Assembly (NCBI RefSeq): GCF_014269285.1 | Contig: NZ_JACOAF010000013.1 | Span: 1-37,577 of the forward strand | Direction: 5' to 3' | DNA from: Rufibacter sediminis | GTDB taxonomy: Bacteria; Bacteroidota; Bacteroidia; Cytophagales; Hymenobacteraceae | DNA: 37,577 nt | Shown: in pieces, positions 17,591 through 25,577 of the stretch | Layout: every line of letters begins with the position of its first letter | Position numbering within the stretch: position 1 is the stretch's first letter | Translations under genes and position numbers: made by a program | The notes under the pieces: model-generated | What the model saw: the letters and a program-made list of their open reading frames with translations, nothing else | What the model was told of the DNA's origin: nothing | The model's database searches: none

Positions 17591-20500
17591 ATGAACGTAC
17601 ATTTACTTGCAATTGCAAAGTCAAACGCCAGGCGCTATGGCATTTTGCTTTGCCTATTAATTTTAGGCACAGTTGGCGCCTTTGCGTTAGGAGATGCCTA
17701 TGTAGACGCGGGCTTACCTGCTCCCACATTTACTTCTGACAAGGAAGATTATTATCCTGGGGATACTGCCCACATAACAGGCACTGGTTGGAAACTTGAT
17801 CAAAAATTACGAGTTGAGTTTAAAGAAGAGCCAGACTATCCCGATTTCCATATCTATAATGTTACCGTCAATGAAGATGGTACTTGGAAAATCGACTACC
17901 CAATTGAAGAAAGGCATTTAGGAGTAAAATTTACAGCTGTTGCAGTAGGCGAACAGACCGGCTTTAGTGCCACCCATATTTTTACTGATGCACCAAGAAT
18001 CACAAATCTGACTTATGGTACTCAAAGTTGTTTTAATCCTACGACAAACACTATTACTATACCTGTAAATGTTACAGGAAGCAAGGCTAATGCAAACTCT
18101 TCAAATATAACAGCAAACTTATGTGTGAATCAAGGATTACCTTCTGGCGTAACAGCTTCTTTTTCACCATCAACCTTAACATTTAATTCAACGAACGAAA
18201 CTACCCTAACTTCTACTCTTACACTTACCTTTCCCTCAGGAAGTTCATTCACCGACTTTGATGTTAGAGTAAGGGCATACGCTATTGGTTCTTGTACTGG
18301 AAATGGTGGAGATAATTTCCAAAGAACATCTACAATAACTTATAAAATTGCCCCTTCATTTACTGCTTGCCCGGCTAATATCACTACCGGTACTGCTACC
18401 GGCGTTTGTAATGCCCAGGTAAATTATTCGGCAACAGCAAGTGGTACTCCGGCACCCACCTATACGTATGCATTTAGTGGCGCAACTACTGGTACAGGCA
18501 ACGGTACAGGTAGTGGCTCTACCTTCAATAGAGGAACTACGAATGTTATCGTAACAGCAACAAATTCATGTGGTTCAACTACCTGTACATTCACGGTAAC
18601 TGTGGAGGACAGAGAGAATCCAACAATTGCGGCACCCGCAAATGTAATAGTGGGTGCAGATGCAGGTTCTTGTTCAGCTACCAATATCGCACTTGGCACA
18701 CCTACTACTCGTGACAACTGTTCAGTGGCTAACGTAAGCAACAACGCTCCTACCACTTTCCCAATAGGTACCACAACAGTGACCTACACTGTAACTGATG
18801 GCGCTGGTCGTACGGCAACTGCTAACCAAACTGTAACCGTAGAAGATAGAGAAAACCCAATAGTTACAGCGGCTACCGATCAGACCTCCGGCACGGATGA
18901 GGGCACCTGCACCGCAACAATCGCAATTCCGGATGCCACCTTCACCGACAATTGCACCGGCGCCCAGTTAAGATGGGCTATGAAGGGCGCAACCACAGGC
19001 AATGGACAAGGACAAGTAGGAACATATACTTTCAACCAGGGAGAAACCACCATCACGTATACTGCAACAGACGCAGCTGGAAATTCTTCCACTGACCAAT
19101 TGTTAGTTACAGTGACAGATGATGAGGCCCCGGTGCTGACCGCGCCCGCCGCCGTGCAGGTAGCAGCCAACGCGCAGTGCCAGGCCACCGGCGTAACCCT
19201 TGGCACCGCTACAACCACCGACAACTGCTCGGCTAATGTCACCGTGACCAACAACGCCCCCACCACCTTCCCGCTCGGCGAGACCACCGTCACCTACACC
19301 GCCGTTGACGCGGCCGGAAACACCGCCACCGCCACCCAAACCGTGACCGTAGTAGACGAGACCGCTCCGGTGCTGATAGCCGCCGCAAACCAGAATGTCC
19401 TTATTGGAGAAGCTTGCACAGTAACCATCCCCGATGTTAGAGGCAAAGCCACTGACAACTGCTCTGGAGGTATCCAGATAACTCAGTCTCCAGCCGCTGG
19501 CAGCAAGGTTGCAACTACTGACGGACAAACCATCCCTGTACTAGTAACAGCTCTGGATGCCGCTGGCAACCAATCAGAGGCAACGGTAACGTTAACAGCT
19601 CAGGATGAAACAGCTCCGGTTCTTGCATGTCCATCAAACCAGATCAAAACAAATAATCCAGGAACCTGTTCGTACACCACAGTAGGCACTGAGTTTGATC
19701 CTATCTCTAGTGACAATTGTGGGGTTGTTTCAAGAACCAATGATTATAACAACTCCGCAACCTTAGCTGGAGCAACCTTCACAGGAACAACAACAGTTAC
19801 CTGGACCGCTACAGATGCGGCTGGCAATGTCTCAACCTGCTCTTTTGAAATCAAAGTTGACAATGCAGCACCAGTTCTTTCCCCACTTACTGGTCCAACT
19901 GTTCCGGTTGCGGTGGGTACACCAGTTAGTTTTTCAGCTACTTCTACTGATAATAACTTAGCGTCAGGAACCTTTACTTTCAGTAGTGATGGGGTAACTT
20001 ACAGTAACCCACAACCAGCAACAATTACGAACGGAAAAGTTTCTGGCACATTCACTCTCCCTACAGGTGTCTATAAGGTAAAATTATTAGTGACCGATGC
20101 TTGTGGTTTGACGGCAGAAGTTGAGTTGGGAGGTTTTGTGGTGGTCTATGATCCTAACGGAGGCTTTGTAACAGGTGGAGGCTGGATCTATTCCAGTCCT
20201 GGCAGCTTGCCAAGCAAACCGCTTGCACATGGCACCGCTAACTTTGGGTTTAATGCCAAGTACAAAACTGGTAAAAACAATGTTGCGGAAGTAGACGGCA
20301 GTACAAACTTCCAATTCCAGGAAGGAGACTTCCACTTTAAGAGCTCACAACACGATGCCATGTCACTGGTGATCTCTGGTCGTAAAGCAACGTATCGCGG
20401 AACGGGTACGGTTAACGGTAGTGGAGTTTACAACTTCATGGTTACCGTGATAGATGGAAATCTTACCGGAGGCGATGGTTTTGATTACTTCCGCATCAAA

Positions 20501-20932
20501 ATCTGGGGAGCTGGTTCTTCCACTAACGTAGTCTACGACAATGAACTTGGAGAAGTAGAAAACGCCGACGCCACCACAAAAATTGGGAGTGGTTCCATCG
20601 TGATCCATAAACCTGCCCAGACTTCTAGCAAGTCCTCCAGCGCTGTTGCTGTAACAGAATTACCGGTGAGTACCGAAGCAAAGCTCACCTCCTACCCTAA
20701 CCCGCTCACGGATGAGGCTACAGTCGAATTCAGTGTAGATCAGGAGGAGGAGTACAGCCTGGACATCTATGATATGAAAGGTGCTCTGGTGAAAAACCTG
20801 CGGAAAGGAAAAGCCATGGCTGGTGAGACTGTGCAAGCCAAATGGGATGCCAGAACCACCAACGTTGGGGTGTACATTATCCGGTTGTCCACGAGCAACA
20901 AGGTAAAAACGGTACGGGTAGTGCGTCGCTAA
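17591..20932 (+). CDS. HYR-repeat surface protein with type IX secretion sorting domain
   Basis: A 1113-residue secreted protein. A hydrophobic leader (about 15-35) is followed by an Ig-like domain (about 45-135) and a second beta domain to about 250. Six HYR-type repeats of about 80-90 residues follow (about 255-760), each with the TDNCS or similar core, VTYTATDAAGN-like strands and an (E/D)xENP or DETAP junction. A PKD-like domain and a region starting FVTGGGWIYSSPGS come next. The C-terminal 75 residues (TSYPNPLTDEATVEFSVDQ ... VRVVRR) are a type A T9SS sorting domain, so the protein is exported through the outer membrane and attached or released. An adhesive or matrix role is likely. The fourth repeat is much richer in G+C than its neighbours. 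Confidence 0.93.
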   Translation: MNVHLLAIAKSNARRYGILLCLLILGTVGAFALGDAYVDAGLPAPTFTSDKEDYYPGDTAHITGTGWKLDQKLRVEFKEEPDYPDFHIYNVTVNEDGTWKIDYPIEERHLGVKFTAVAVGEQTGFSATHIFTDAPRITNLTYGTQSCFNPTTNTITIPVNVTGSKANANSSNITANLCVNQGLPSGVTASFSPSTLTFNSTNETTLTSTLTLTFPSGSSFTDFDVRVRAYAIGSCTGNGGDNFQRTSTITYKIAPSFTACPANITTGTATGVCNAQVNYSATASGTPAPTYTYAFSGATTGTGNGTGSGSTFNRGTTNVIVTATNSCGSTTCTFTVTVEDRENPTIAAPANVIVGADAGSCSATNIALGTPTTRDNCSVANVSNNAPTTFPIGTTTVTYTVTDGAGRTATANQTVTVEDRENPIVTAATDQTSGTDEGTCTATIAIPDATFTDNCTGAQLRWAMKGATTGNGQGQVGTYTFNQGETTITYTATDAAGNSSTDQLLVTVTDDEAPVLTAPAAVQVAANAQCQATGVTLGTATTTDNCSANVTVTNNAPTTFPLGETTVTYTAVDAAGNTATATQTVTVVDETAPVLIAAANQNVLIGEACTVTIPDVRGKATDNCSGGIQITQSPAAGSKVATTDGQTIPVLVTALDAAGNQSEATVTLTAQDETAPVLACPSNQIKTNNPGTCSYTTVGTEFDPISSDNCGVVSRTNDYNNSATLAGATFTGTTTVTWTATDAAGNVSTCSFEIKVDNAAPVLSPLTGPTVPVAVGTPVSFSATSTDNNLASGTFTFSSDGVTYSNPQPATITNGKVSGTFTLPTGVYKVKLLVTDACGLTAEVELGGFVVVYDPNGGFVTGGGWIYSSPGSLPSKPLAHGTANFGFNAKYKTGKNNVAEVDGSTNFQFQEGDFHFKSSQHDAMSLVISGRKATYRGTGTVNGSGVYNFMVTVIDGNLTGGDGFDYFRIKIWGAGSSTNVVYDNELGEVENADATTKIGSGSIVIHKPAQTSSKSSSAVAVTELPVSTEAKLTSYPNPLTDEATVEFSVDQEEEYSLDIYDMKGALVKNLRKGKAMAGETVQAKWDARTTNVGVYIIRLSTSNKVKTVRVVRR

Positions 20933-20948
20933 CCGTTCAGTACACAAC

Positions 20949-20985
20949 AAAAAGCCCCATACTTCTAGGAGTATGGGGCTTTTTT
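20949..20985. terminator. Intrinsic terminator of the HYR surface protein gene
   Basis: An A-run, GCCCCATACT, loop tcta, gAGTATGGGGC and six T. It begins 17 bases after the stop codon. Confidence 0.9.
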
Positions 20986-21029
20986 ATCGTCCGTTTTAAG
21001 CTTCTGTTTCTAAAAAGACACCAAAAAGG

Positions 21030-21066
21030 AAAGCCACTGAGAAGCAATGTCTCAGTGGCTTTTTTG
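21030..21066. terminator. Intrinsic terminator for the convergent minus-strand gene
   Basis: AAGCCACTGAGA, a six-base loop, TCTCAGTGGC and a T-run. It lies 23 bases past the 3' end of the small minus-strand gene and also faces the HYR gene, so it can work in both directions. Confidence 0.8.
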
Positions 21067-21088
21067 TTATTCAGGAGAGGAAAGTTTC

Positions 21089-21340
21089 TCAGGCTCCATC
21101 GGGCAGCGGCATCACAGAGAGGTACGGTTCAATGACGTCCATGTAGGAGACGGCCTTGTGAAAAGTACCTACTACTTCTACGCCCTGTTTGGTCCACACT
21201 TCCAGAAACGTGTTCTCAAAAGGGTGCAGGGTGATGGACCATCCTTTGAAATGCCGAAGCGCCAGGGCTTCCCCTTTCTGCGCCAATAACTCTGCCTGTA
21301 CCCAAGGGGGAAGTTTTCGGAAAAGCGAATGTTCTAACAT
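21089..21340 (-). CDS. Small hypothetical protein
   Basis: An 83-residue cytoplasmic protein with no signal peptide or membrane segment. It begins MLEHSLFRKLPPWVQAELLA and contains LRHFKGWSITLHPFENTFLEVW and GVEVVGTFHKAVSYMDVIEPYL. I do not recognise a characterised family. Evidence for a real gene is the well-placed terminator after it, amino-acid composition typical of a folded protein, and a clear gap on either side. It could be a small regulator or toxin-like protein, but nothing in the sequence supports a specific role. Confidence 0.6.
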   Translation of the reverse strand: MLEHSLFRKLPPWVQAELLAQKGEALALRHFKGWSITLHPFENTFLEVWTKQGVEVVGTFHKAVSYMDVIEPYLSVMPLPDGA

Positions 21341-21418
21341 GGTCCATTTTCAAACTGAGGTTCCTCCTCATAAGGCTTCCCCATACAATTAAGTTTCATG
21401 CCGCAAACAGAGTAATCT

Positions 21419-21454
21419 GTTTTAAAAGCGTTTTTCCAAAAGTAGGCAGAAAAC
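21419..21454. repeat. 36-base palindromic element, copy 2
   Basis: Starts GTTTTAAAAGC, centre TTTTTCCAAAA, ends GGCAGAAAAC. An imperfect member of the family, between the small gene and the pirin gene. Confidence 0.6.
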
Positions 21455-21468
21455 GAGTTCTCAGGTGC

Positions 21469-22332
21469 CTACTCGTCGAATTTGCCTAAACGGCCCTGCT
21501 CAAAATCCTCGATGGCTTGCAGCAACTCCTGGTTGGTGTTCATCACGAAAGGCCCGTAGGTAGCCAGCGGTTCTTCAATGGGCTCGCCGGCCAATACCAG
21601 CAAAGTAGTGTCCTCTTCAAACGTGAGTTCTATTCCCTCAGCATCCCAGCCAAATACAATCAACTGCTTTGTGCGCGTGGGTCGGTTGCCATGCAGAAGC
21701 ACGGCCCCCTGCACCACATAGATTCCGGTGTTGTAGTGGGCGGGCAGGGAAAGTTGAAGTTTCGCGCCCTTTGGTTGCCAGACATCCAGCAGGGTGATGG
21801 GCGAAAAGGTTTCGGCGGGACCGCTGACGCCTTCGTAGGTGCCGGCCACCACCCGGATGCGCCCTTCGGCCGCAGCAGTGGAAATAACCGGGATGTCGTC
21901 TTTCCGGAGCTCCTGGTAATGGGCGGGGGCCATCTTATCCTTTCGGGGCACGTTCACCCACAGCTGAATCAGTTCCAGCACGCCGCCTTGTTTGGCGAAC
22001 TCCTGCTCATGCCGCTCCTCGTGCAGCAGTCCGGCCCCGGCGGTCATCCACTGCACATCGCCCGGGCCAATTTTACCGCTGTAGCCGGCCGTGTCCCGGT
22101 GAGACAGATAGCCCTGATACATCAGGGTGACGGTTTCAAAACCCCGGTGCGGGTGCGGATCGGCCCCCAATGGCTCATCGGTGGGGTGCACCGGCATGGG
22201 GCCGGTATGGTCCAGGAGCAGGAACGGACTCAACTGCCTGATTCTGGAGCCTGGCATGGGGCTGGTGACGTCAAACCCCTCGCCTACCTGTTTCTTGACT
22301 CCGTCGATGACCTGGAATATTCTTCGATTCAT
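21469..22332 (-). CDS. Pirin family protein
   Basis: A 287-residue bicupin of the pirin family. The metal-site residues are in ADPHPHRGFETVTLMYQG (two His), LSHRDTAGYSGKIGPGDVQWM and TAGAGLLHEERH (His and Glu). The C-terminal pirin domain (about 175-287) contains TLLVLAGEPIEEPLATYGPFVMNT, the usual family signature. Some bacterial pirins dioxygenate quercetin; others act as redox-sensitive regulators of metabolic enzymes. No signal peptide is present. The gene is flanked on both sides by the 36-base palindromes. Confidence 0.92.
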   Translation of the reverse strand: MNRRIFQVIDGVKKQVGEGFDVTSPMPGSRIRQLSPFLLLDHTGPMPVHPTDEPLGADPHPHRGFETVTLMYQGYLSHRDTAGYSGKIGPGDVQWMTAGAGLLHEERHEQEFAKQGGVLELIQLWVNVPRKDKMAPAHYQELRKDDIPVISTAAAEGRIRVVAGTYEGVSGPAETFSPITLLDVWQPKGAKLQLSLPAHYNTGIYVVQGAVLLHGNRPTRTKQLIVFGWDAEGIELTFEEDTTLLVLAGEPIEEPLATYGPFVMNTNQELLQAIEDFEQGRLGKFDE

Positions 22333-22371
22333 GCGCTTGAACTACTGATGGCACTTCTATTTACCGCTGCT

Positions 22372-22407
22372 GTTTTAGGGCCGTTTTCCGAAAAACGGCC
22401 CTAAAAC
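22372..22407. repeat. 36-base palindromic element, copy 3 (perfect arms)
   Basis: Arms GTTTTAGGGCCGTTTT and AAAACGGCCCTAAAAC, 16 bases each and perfectly complementary, around CCGA. It lies between the aspA stop and the pirin start. The hairpin is followed by A-C rather than a T-run on both strands, so it is not a standard terminator. Confidence 0.85.
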
Positions 22408-22421
22408 GCTTCTCTTATCTG

Positions 22422-23834
22422 TTATCCGTTGATAAACACCGGGTGGATCATGTTCTCGAAGGAATAGATCTCGTCCCATTTCTGCTGATTGATCAACTTG
22501 CGTTCCTGCACCACAATCTGATGAATGGATTTGCCGGTGGCCAGCGCCTCTTTGGCAATGGAGGCGGACGTTTCGTAGCCTAAGATTGGGTTGAGCGCCG
22601 TCACAATGCCGATGCTGCGCATCACTTCCTCGCGGCAGACTTCCACGTTGGCCGTGATGCCGTCTATGCACCGGGTGCGCAGCGTAGTGATGGCATTGAT
22701 CATGTAATTCATGGACGTGAACAAACTGAACGCGATGACCGGCTCCATGACATTGAGCTGCAACTGACCCGCCTCGGCGGCCATGGAAATGGTGACATCG
22801 GCCCCCATCACGTAAAAAGCGGTCTGGTTCACCACCTCGGGGATCACGGGGTTCACCTTGCCGGGCATGATGGAGGAACCCGGCTGCATGGGCGGCAACT
22901 TGATCTCGTTGAGACCGGCGCGCGGCCCCGATGACAGAAGGCGCAGATCGTTGCAGATTTTGGAGATTTTGAGCGCACTCCGCTTCAGCATCCCGGACAC
23001 CAGTACGTAGGAACCCATGTCTGAGGTGGCTTCAATCAGATCAGGAGCCAGGGTGATGGGCAGTTTGGTGATCTGGGCCAGGTACCTGGTACACAGCTGC
23101 GGGTAGCCCTGCGGCGCGTTGATGCTGGTCCCGATGGCGGTGGCGCCCATGTTGCACTCGGTGAGTTTCTGCTGGGCCTCGCGCAGGTGCTTGATGTCAT
23201 CGTTGATGGTGGTGGCGAAGGCGTGGAATTCCTGGCCCAGCGTCATGGGCACGGCATCCTGCAACTGGGTGCGGCCCATTTTAAGCACGTTTTTGAATTC
23301 CTCGGTCTTTTTCAGAAACGAATCCCGCAAATCGGCCAGGGCCTGGAGGTAGATGTCCACCTTCAGGTGCACCGCCATCATGATGGCCGTGGGATAGGTG
23401 TCATTGGTGGACTGGGAGCAGTTGACGTGGTTATTGGGGTGCAGGAACTCGTACTGGCCTTTCTGGTGGCCCAGATATTCTAACCCGATGTTGGCGATGA
23501 CCTCGTTGGCGTTCATGTTCACCGAGGTGCCCGCGCCGCCCTGGATCAGGTCCGTGACAAACTGGTCGCGGTACTTGCCGGCAATGAGCTGGTCGCAGGC
23601 AAAGATGATGGCTTCGGCTATTTTCTTGTCCAGCACGCCCAGATCGCGGTTGGCCATGGCGGCGGCTTTCTTCACGTAGCCGAAAGCCACAATGAACAGC
23701 GGCTCAGACGCATTGGTGATGCCCGTGATGTTGAAGTTCTCAAGCGCCCTGAGCGTCTGCACGCCGTAGTAGGCCGTGTTGGGGATTTCTTTCTCGCCCA
23801 GAAAATCGTGTTCAATTCTGAAGGTTGCGTTCAT
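22422..23834 (-). CDS. aspA: Aspartate ammonia-lyase
   Basis: A cytoplasmic lyase of the fumarase/aspartase superfamily that reversibly converts L-aspartate to fumarate and ammonia. The signature loop GSSIMPGKVNPVIPEVVNQ with the catalytic Ser is present. Also visible are TNDTYPTA, GRTQLQDAVPMTLGQEF and GTSINAPQGYP. The open frame starts at a TTG, but the ATG at 23834 gives MNATFRIEHDFLGEKEIP, the expected aspartase N-terminus, and 470 residues, the normal length. FGYVKKAAAMANRDLGVLD and AGTSVNMNANEVIANIGLEY favour aspartase over class II fumarase. It lies alone between palindromic elements. Confidence 0.93.
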   Translation of the reverse strand: MNATFRIEHDFLGEKEIPNTAYYGVQTLRALENFNITGITNASEPLFIVAFGYVKKAAAMANRDLGVLDKKIAEAIIFACDQLIAGKYRDQFVTDLIQGGAGTSVNMNANEVIANIGLEYLGHQKGQYEFLHPNNHVNCSQSTNDTYPTAIMMAVHLKVDIYLQALADLRDSFLKKTEEFKNVLKMGRTQLQDAVPMTLGQEFHAFATTINDDIKHLREAQQKLTECNMGATAIGTSINAPQGYPQLCTRYLAQITKLPITLAPDLIEATSDMGSYVLVSGMLKRSALKISKICNDLRLLSSGPRAGLNEIKLPPMQPGSSIMPGKVNPVIPEVVNQTAFYVMGADVTISMAAEAGQLQLNVMEPVIAFSLFTSMNYMINAITTLRTRCIDGITANVEVCREEVMRSIGIVTALNPILGYETSASIAKEALATGKSIHQIVVQERKLINQQKWDEIYSFENMIHPVFING

Positions 23835-23958
23835 GCAAAGTGGCTTTGGTAACAAGTGTTGGGACCTTGGTTACTGTACCCCTTTTCAGGACACTTTGTT
23901 TTCTTCGGGGGAGATTCGCCCGCTACTCATAGAGCGGGGCAGCAATTCTGTTCTTCCC

Positions 23959-23994
23959 GTTTTATGCCTCTTTTTACCAAAACGAGCTTAAAAC
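23959..23994. repeat. 36-base palindromic element, copy 4
   Basis: Starts GTTTTATGCC, centre TTTTTACCAAAA, ends GAGCTTAAAAC. Imperfect arms, same length and end pattern as the others, between the small gene at 24012 and aspA. Confidence 0.6.
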
Positions 23995-24011
23995 AGAAAC
24001 GACTATCGGGT

Positions 24012-24272
24012 TTACACCTTCACGAATTTCACCTTGATGATGGTGGTGAGGTAATCATAGATCTCGGTGACTTCTTTGTCATAGAGAAACATGTTGTAAT
24101 AGTCTGCCTCTACTTTGCTCACCCGGCAACCGTTATCTACCATCTGGAAAACTACCTCTCTGATGCGCAGCGGGTGGCCCGCCAGGTTGAGCATACAGGT
24201 GGCATCCTGGGCCTCTACCAACAGGAAGAGGTGGTGCAGGGCATCTTCTTCGTACTGAGTGGATTCCGTCAT
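24012..24272 (-). CDS. Small hypothetical protein
   Basis: An 86-residue acidic protein starting MTESTQYEEDALHHLFLLVE. It continues CMLNLAGHPLRIREVVFQMV and ends YLTTIIKVKFVKV. No signal peptide, membrane helix or known motif is visible. The composition and predicted helix-strand alternation look like a folded cytoplasmic protein. I cannot name a family. It lies between the EamA transporter and aspA, in the same direction as both, but with gaps of 79 and 177 bases. Confidence 0.6.
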   Translation of the reverse strand: MTESTQYEEDALHHLFLLVEAQDATCMLNLAGHPLRIREVVFQMVDNGCRVSKVEADYYNMFLYDKEVTEIYDYLTTIIKVKFVKV

Positions 24273-24351
24273 TTTGTATTATTTGTATCTAACCTCACCG
24301 CCTCTAACGACGGCACAGGTGCCATTTATACGCATATTTAAAGAAAACTGC

Positions 24352-25239
24352 TCAGACCGATGCCTTTTTAGGTTTGCTCACCAGGTACACGCCCCCGAAA
24401 ATCATGGCGGCGTACAGGGCTTTCTGCCACGTAAACAGGTCCTTGCCCAGACTCACGGCAATGAGGATGGCGAACACCGGCTGCAGGTAAATGTACACCC
24501 CCACCAGCGCCGGACTGGCGTATTTCATGGCCCAGATGTTCAAGAGGTACGCCAGAATGGTCATCCCGATGATCACAAACGCAATGGCTCCCCAGATGGA
24601 CGCCGGCATGTGGGCGTAGTCTGGTTCCAGCGCCTGCCGCCACCCGAAGGGAATCACCCCAATGGAACCGGCCAGAAACACCCGGCTCACCACCGTTATT
24701 GCATTATAGCGTTGCATGAGTGGTTTCACCAGCACCAGAAACGCCCCAAAACACGCCGCGTTGAGTAGAATGAGCAAATCGCCCAGGAGGTGCCCCTGCG
24801 CATTGCCCGCCTTCCCCGAGATCAGCAGCATGGCACCCAGGCCGGCCAGCAGAATGCCCACCATCCTGAAAATCTGAATCCGTTCTTTAAGCAGATAGGC
24901 AGACAAAAGCACCACCACCACCGGAGATACCGTCTGGATGAGCGACGCATTAATGGGCGAGGTCAGGTTCAGGCCGCTGAAGAACGAGAGCTGGTTCAGC
25001 GTGATCCCGAACAAGCCGCAGAGGCAAATCCGGAACCAGTCGCTTCTGCTCTGGACTTTTTCCTTCACCACCCACAGAGACAAGCTCCCAAACACCAGCA
25101 CCGCACTCACCACCCTGATCACAATCAACCCAAATGGCTGCACGTAAGCGGGCATGATTTCCTTCGCGATGCTATAATTGGCCCCGTAGATGAGCGCCAC
25201 CAGAAACAAGGCGCCGTGCACCTGTACTTGTCTGTTCAT
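24352..25239 (-). CDS. EamA/DMT-superfamily transporter
   Basis: A 295-residue inner-membrane protein of the drug/metabolite transporter superfamily with two EamA repeats of about five helices each. Visible segments include GALFLVALIYGANYSIAKEI (helix 1) and GLNLTSPINASLIQTVSPVV at the end of the first repeat. YASPALVGVYIYLQPVFAIL and ALYAAMIFGGVYLVSKPKK occur in the second. The open frame extends 51 codons further upstream, but that stretch runs through the palindrome at 25289; the ATG at 25239 gives a standard EamA N-terminus. The substrate is unknown; family members export amino acids, nucleosides or metabolites. Confidence 0.9.
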   Translation of the reverse strand: MNRQVQVHGALFLVALIYGANYSIAKEIMPAYVQPFGLIVIRVVSAVLVFGSLSLWVVKEKVQSRSDWFRICLCGLFGITLNQLSFFSGLNLTSPINASLIQTVSPVVVVLLSAYLLKERIQIFRMVGILLAGLGAMLLISGKAGNAQGHLLGDLLILLNAACFGAFLVLVKPLMQRYNAITVVSRVFLAGSIGVIPFGWRQALEPDYAHMPASIWGAIAFVIIGMTILAYLLNIWAMKYASPALVGVYIYLQPVFAILIAVSLGKDLFTWQKALYAAMIFGGVYLVSKPKKASV

Positions 25240-25244
25240 GGCCG

Positions 25245-25252
25245 CAAAGGTA
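25245..25252 (-). promoter_or_regulatory. Candidate -7 box directly before the EamA start codon
   Basis: Minus strand TACCTTTG, then CGGCC, then the ATG. It matches TAnnTTTG and would place transcription start at or next to the start codon, giving a leaderless mRNA. No clear -33 TTG was seen. Confidence 0.4.
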
Positions 25253-25288
25253 GGCAACAACCCTGAGCATCGCCCCACCCCGGCTTCC

Positions 25289-25324
25289 GTTTTGGGGCCA
25301 GTTTCCGGAAACCAGGCCCAAAAC
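25289..25324. repeat. 36-base palindromic element, copy 5
   Basis: Starts GTTTTGGGGCC, centre GTTTCCGGAAAC, ends GGCCCAAAAC. It lies in the 338-base gap between the divergent EamA and PurF-like genes. Confidence 0.75.
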
Positions 25325-25483
25325 CCACCAGGCAAACTATTCCTCCCGAAGTGGGTGATACCTCGCAGCAGCCTTTTGGTTCCAACATCCACCTCGGAAC
25401 AGCTATACTATTTCTCACCGTGAAAACGAATGAAAGCCCTCAGAAAATGGTTTTCCCTATAGCGGGTTACGTGTTTTTACTGT

Positions 25484-25491
25484 TACCTTTG
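25484..25491 (+). promoter_or_regulatory. Candidate -7 box of the PurF-like gene
   Basis: TACCTTTG followed by C, 94 bases before the chosen ATG, the same octamer and almost the same distance as in front of hxlB. The rest of the 25240-25577 gap holds the palindrome at 25289, the minus-strand box at 25245 and no gene. Confidence 0.45.
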
Positions 25492-25577
25492 CATGCCTGT
25501 TCCAATCAGCCCCGTGGGTGAGAAAACAGGCACCGGAAGCTTTGAAACACGTGCTTTCCGTCTTAAAGCCCTTTAAA

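Noticed and set aside
18460-19528. Three long antisense open frames (104-141 codons) opposite the HYR repeats
   Set aside because: They overlap the repeat region and its GC-rich block, where stop codons are scarce on the opposite strand. Their translations are low-complexity Val/Gly/Ala strings.
22372-22407. Reading the 36-base palindromes as ordinary intrinsic terminators
   Set aside because: Stems begin with T-runs and end with A-runs on both strands, so no U-tract follows the hairpin. True terminators with A-stem-T polarity occur separately, for example at 20949 and 27521.
25240-25392. 51-codon N-terminal extension of the EamA transporter
   Set aside because: The extension contains the palindrome at 25289 and has no membrane or signal character. 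The ATG at 25239 gives a normal family N-terminus.
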